This document shows, piece by piece, positions 62,590 through 64,000 of a stretch of 64,000 nucleotides of DNA (position 1 is its first letter; each line of letters starts with the position of its first letter). Source of the stretch: Fluctibacter corallii (GTDB taxonomy: Bacteria > Pseudomonadota > Gammaproteobacteria > Enterobacterales > Alteromonadaceae). The stretch is taken from positions 279,662 through 343,661 of the forward strand of contig NZ_JAOWKX010000002.1 of the NCBI RefSeq assembly GCF_025751585.1, written 5' to 3'. A model generated the notes under the pieces. It ran no database searches. It was not told the origin of the DNA and saw only the letters and a list, made by a program, of their open reading frames with translations. Made by a program: the position numbers and the translations under genes.

Positions 62590-63675
62590 ATGAATACGGT
62601 TTACAATTTTTGCGCTGGGCCAGCGATGTTACCTCAACCTGTTATGCGTAAAGCTCAGGAAGAGTTTATTAACTGGCAGGGATTGGGTTGCTCGGTTATG
62701 GAAATCAGCCATAGAAGTAAGCCATTTATTGCATTGGCGGACGCTGCTGAGAGAAATCTCAGAGAGCTGTTGTCTATTCCGCAACATTACAGCGTGTTAT
62801 TCATGCATGGCGGAGGCCGTGGACAGTTTTCTGCAGTACCGCTAAATTTAGCCGAGGCAACTGAGCATGCAGATTATTTGGTGACGGGTGCGTGGTCGAA
62901 AAGTGCAGTGCAAGAAGCTGAACGCTTTGTTACGCCAAATATTGTCGCCGAGTCTTGCGTGATAAATGGAGAGACGACTTTACCGGATCAGGCATCATGG
63001 CAGTGTTCTGATAACGCAGCGTATTTTCATTTTTGCACAAACGAAACAGTAGACGGTGTTGAGCTAAACGTCTTACCTGATGTGGGTGATGTGCCTTTGG
63101 TTGCTGATATGTCGTCTACTATTTTGTCTAGACCATTAGACATTGAAAAATACGGTGTGATTTATGCGGGCGCGCAGAAAAACATCGGTCCTTCTGGCTT
63201 GTCAGTGGTGATTATTCGAAATGATTTGCTTGATCGCGCTAGACACAATACGCCATCGGTTCTGAATTATGGATTAGCCGCACAAAATGGCTCCATGTAT
63301 AACACGCCTCCAACCTATGCGTGGTATTTAGCTGGACTGGTATTTGAATGGCTCAAGGAGGAGGGAGGCGTATCTGCTATCTATTCCAGAAATAAAGCAA
63401 AAGCGGCTATGCTATATGAAGGGATTGATGCAACGGATTTCTATATTAACTCGATTGCATCACCGTATCGGTCAATTATGAACGTACCGTTTCAGTTAGC
63501 CGACCCAACCCTGGATGACGCGTTTTTAACGCAAGCAGAAGAAAATGGCTTAATGGCTTTGAAAGGTCATCGGTCTGTAGGGGGAATGCGTGCAAGTATA
63601 TACAACGCGATGCCCATAGAAGGCGTAAAAGCCTTAGTCGATTTTATGAAAGAATTTGAGAGGAAAAACGGATAA
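62590..63675 (+). CDS. serC: phosphoserine aminotransferase
   Basis: SerC forms phosphoserine and also serves pyridoxal phosphate synthesis. The 361-residue protein has [15 protein letters not shown] at its start, [15 protein letters not shown] near 76, and the PLP Lys segment [12 protein letters not shown] near 197. The ribosome binding site AAGGGATGG is upstream. Its TAA overlaps the aroA ATG by one base, as serC-aroA are usually one unit. Confidence 0.96.
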   Translation: MNTVYNFCAGPAMLPQPVMRKAQEEFINWQGLGCSVMEISHRSKPFIALADAAERNLRELLSIPQHYSVLFMHGGGRGQFSAVPLNLAEATEHADYLVTGAWSKSAVQEAERFVTPNIVAESCVINGETTLPDQASWQCSDNAAYFHFCTNETVDGVELNVLPDVGDVPLVADMSSTILSRPLDIEKYGVIYAGAQKNIGPSGLSVVIIRNDLLDRARHNTPSVLNYGLAAQNGSMYNTPPTYAWYLAGLVFEWLKEEGGVSAIYSRNKAKAAMLYEGIDATDFYINSIASPYRSIMNVPFQLADPTLDDAFLTQAEENGLMALKGHRSVGGMRASIYNAMPIEGVKALVDFMKEFERKNG

Positions 63676-64000
63676 TGCAACAACTTAAGCTTGATCCTAT
63701 CAAGTCTGTATCAGGTACAGTCAATGTGCCAGGTTCAAAAAGTTTAAGTAATCGAGCATTGCTTTTAGCCGCGATTGCGGAAGGTAAAACAACACTCACC
63801 AATTTACTTGATAGTGACGATATACGTCACATGCTGACAGCACTAACAAAATTAGGTGTCAGTTATACGCTGTCTGACGACAACACCGAGTGTGTGGTAG
63901 AAGGCATAGGTGGCGTATTTAATGTTAGTCAGCCAGTTGAACTGTTTTTAGGTAACGCAGGCACGGCAATGCGACCATTGAGTGCTGTATTAGCCGCGAG
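63675..64000 (+). CDS. aroA: EPSP synthase, 5' part (runs off the window)
   Basis: AroA makes 5-enolpyruvylshikimate-3-phosphate in aromatic amino-acid synthesis. About 108 codons are present. Visible family motifs are [16 protein letters not shown] near residue 19 (substrate-binding Lys-Ser), [10 protein letters not shown] near 46, and [11 protein letters not shown] near 94, which carries the glyphosate-site glycine. Its start overlaps the serC stop by one base (TAATG). Confidence 0.95.
   Translation, partial: MQQLKLDPIKSVSGTVNVPGSKSLSNRALLLAAIAEGKTTLTNLLDSDDIRHMLTALTKLGVSYTLSDDNTECVVEGIGGVFNVSQPVELFLGNAGTAMRPLSAVLAA

Overview
The window looks like a chromosome segment of a marine gammaproteobacterium of the Alteromonadales, probably Alteromonadaceae. 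This rests on gene order and protein families: divergent rnhA/dnaQ followed by a TIGR03503-type gene; fadE next to a YafJ-type amidotransferase; purM-purN beside a DUF2066 gene and hda; arsC/bepA/perM/bcp/gcvR/dapA/bamC/purC; and gyrA/ubiG/gph/nrdAB/yfaE with serC-aroA. The genus cannot be fixed from sequence reading alone.

Layout. 1-515: five full copies plus one partial copy of a 97-bp tandem repeat, cut by the window edge. 872-1828: an exported PD40 beta-propeller protein. 2053-4839: rnhA, dnaQ and a membrane protein. 5021-5423: four identical tRNA-Asp genes behind a stringent-type promoter. 5554-11953: norM, moeA, a TraB/GumN protein, a DUF3718-like protein, a strongly structured non-coding element, an alginate-export-type porin and a VOC protein. 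12081-13055: four tandem genes for very small secreted EF-hand proteins. 13435-16355: a probable Moco riboswitch followed by moaA-moaB-moaC-moaD-moaE, which with moeA supply most of the molybdopterin cofactor pathway. 16593-20754: an accessory block with an unknown gene, LysE and AzlCD exporters, a MerR regulator and two START-like secreted proteins. 20962-34328: housekeeping genes cmoAB, acs, add, fadE, yafJ, purMN and hda. 34526-36993: a small membrane protein and a lipoprotein with an HExxH motif. 36993-46399: DUF2069, wrbA, arsC, a thioredoxin-like protein, bepA, perM, bcp, gcvR, dapA, bamC and purC. 46470-49508: an FG-GAP protein and a degenerate J-domain protein. 49693-53848: a same-strand cassette of four secreted proteins: two fibrinogen-like paralogues, a stand-alone copy of their N-terminal domain, and a cadherin-like repeat protein. 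53908-64000: yfaE, nrdB, nrdA, gph, ubiG, gyrA, serC and the 5' part of aroA.

Most of the window is ordinary core genome. The parts most worth a second look are the fibrinogen-domain cassette, the four-hairpin element before the porin gene, the EF-hand array, the HExxH lipoprotein, and the 97-bp repeats. Regulatory sites that can be read are the Moco riboswitch, an NrdR box pair upstream of nrdA, a FadR-like palindrome at fadE and a GC-discriminator promoter for the tRNA array. All functional statements come from reading motifs and remembered family features; no database search was run.
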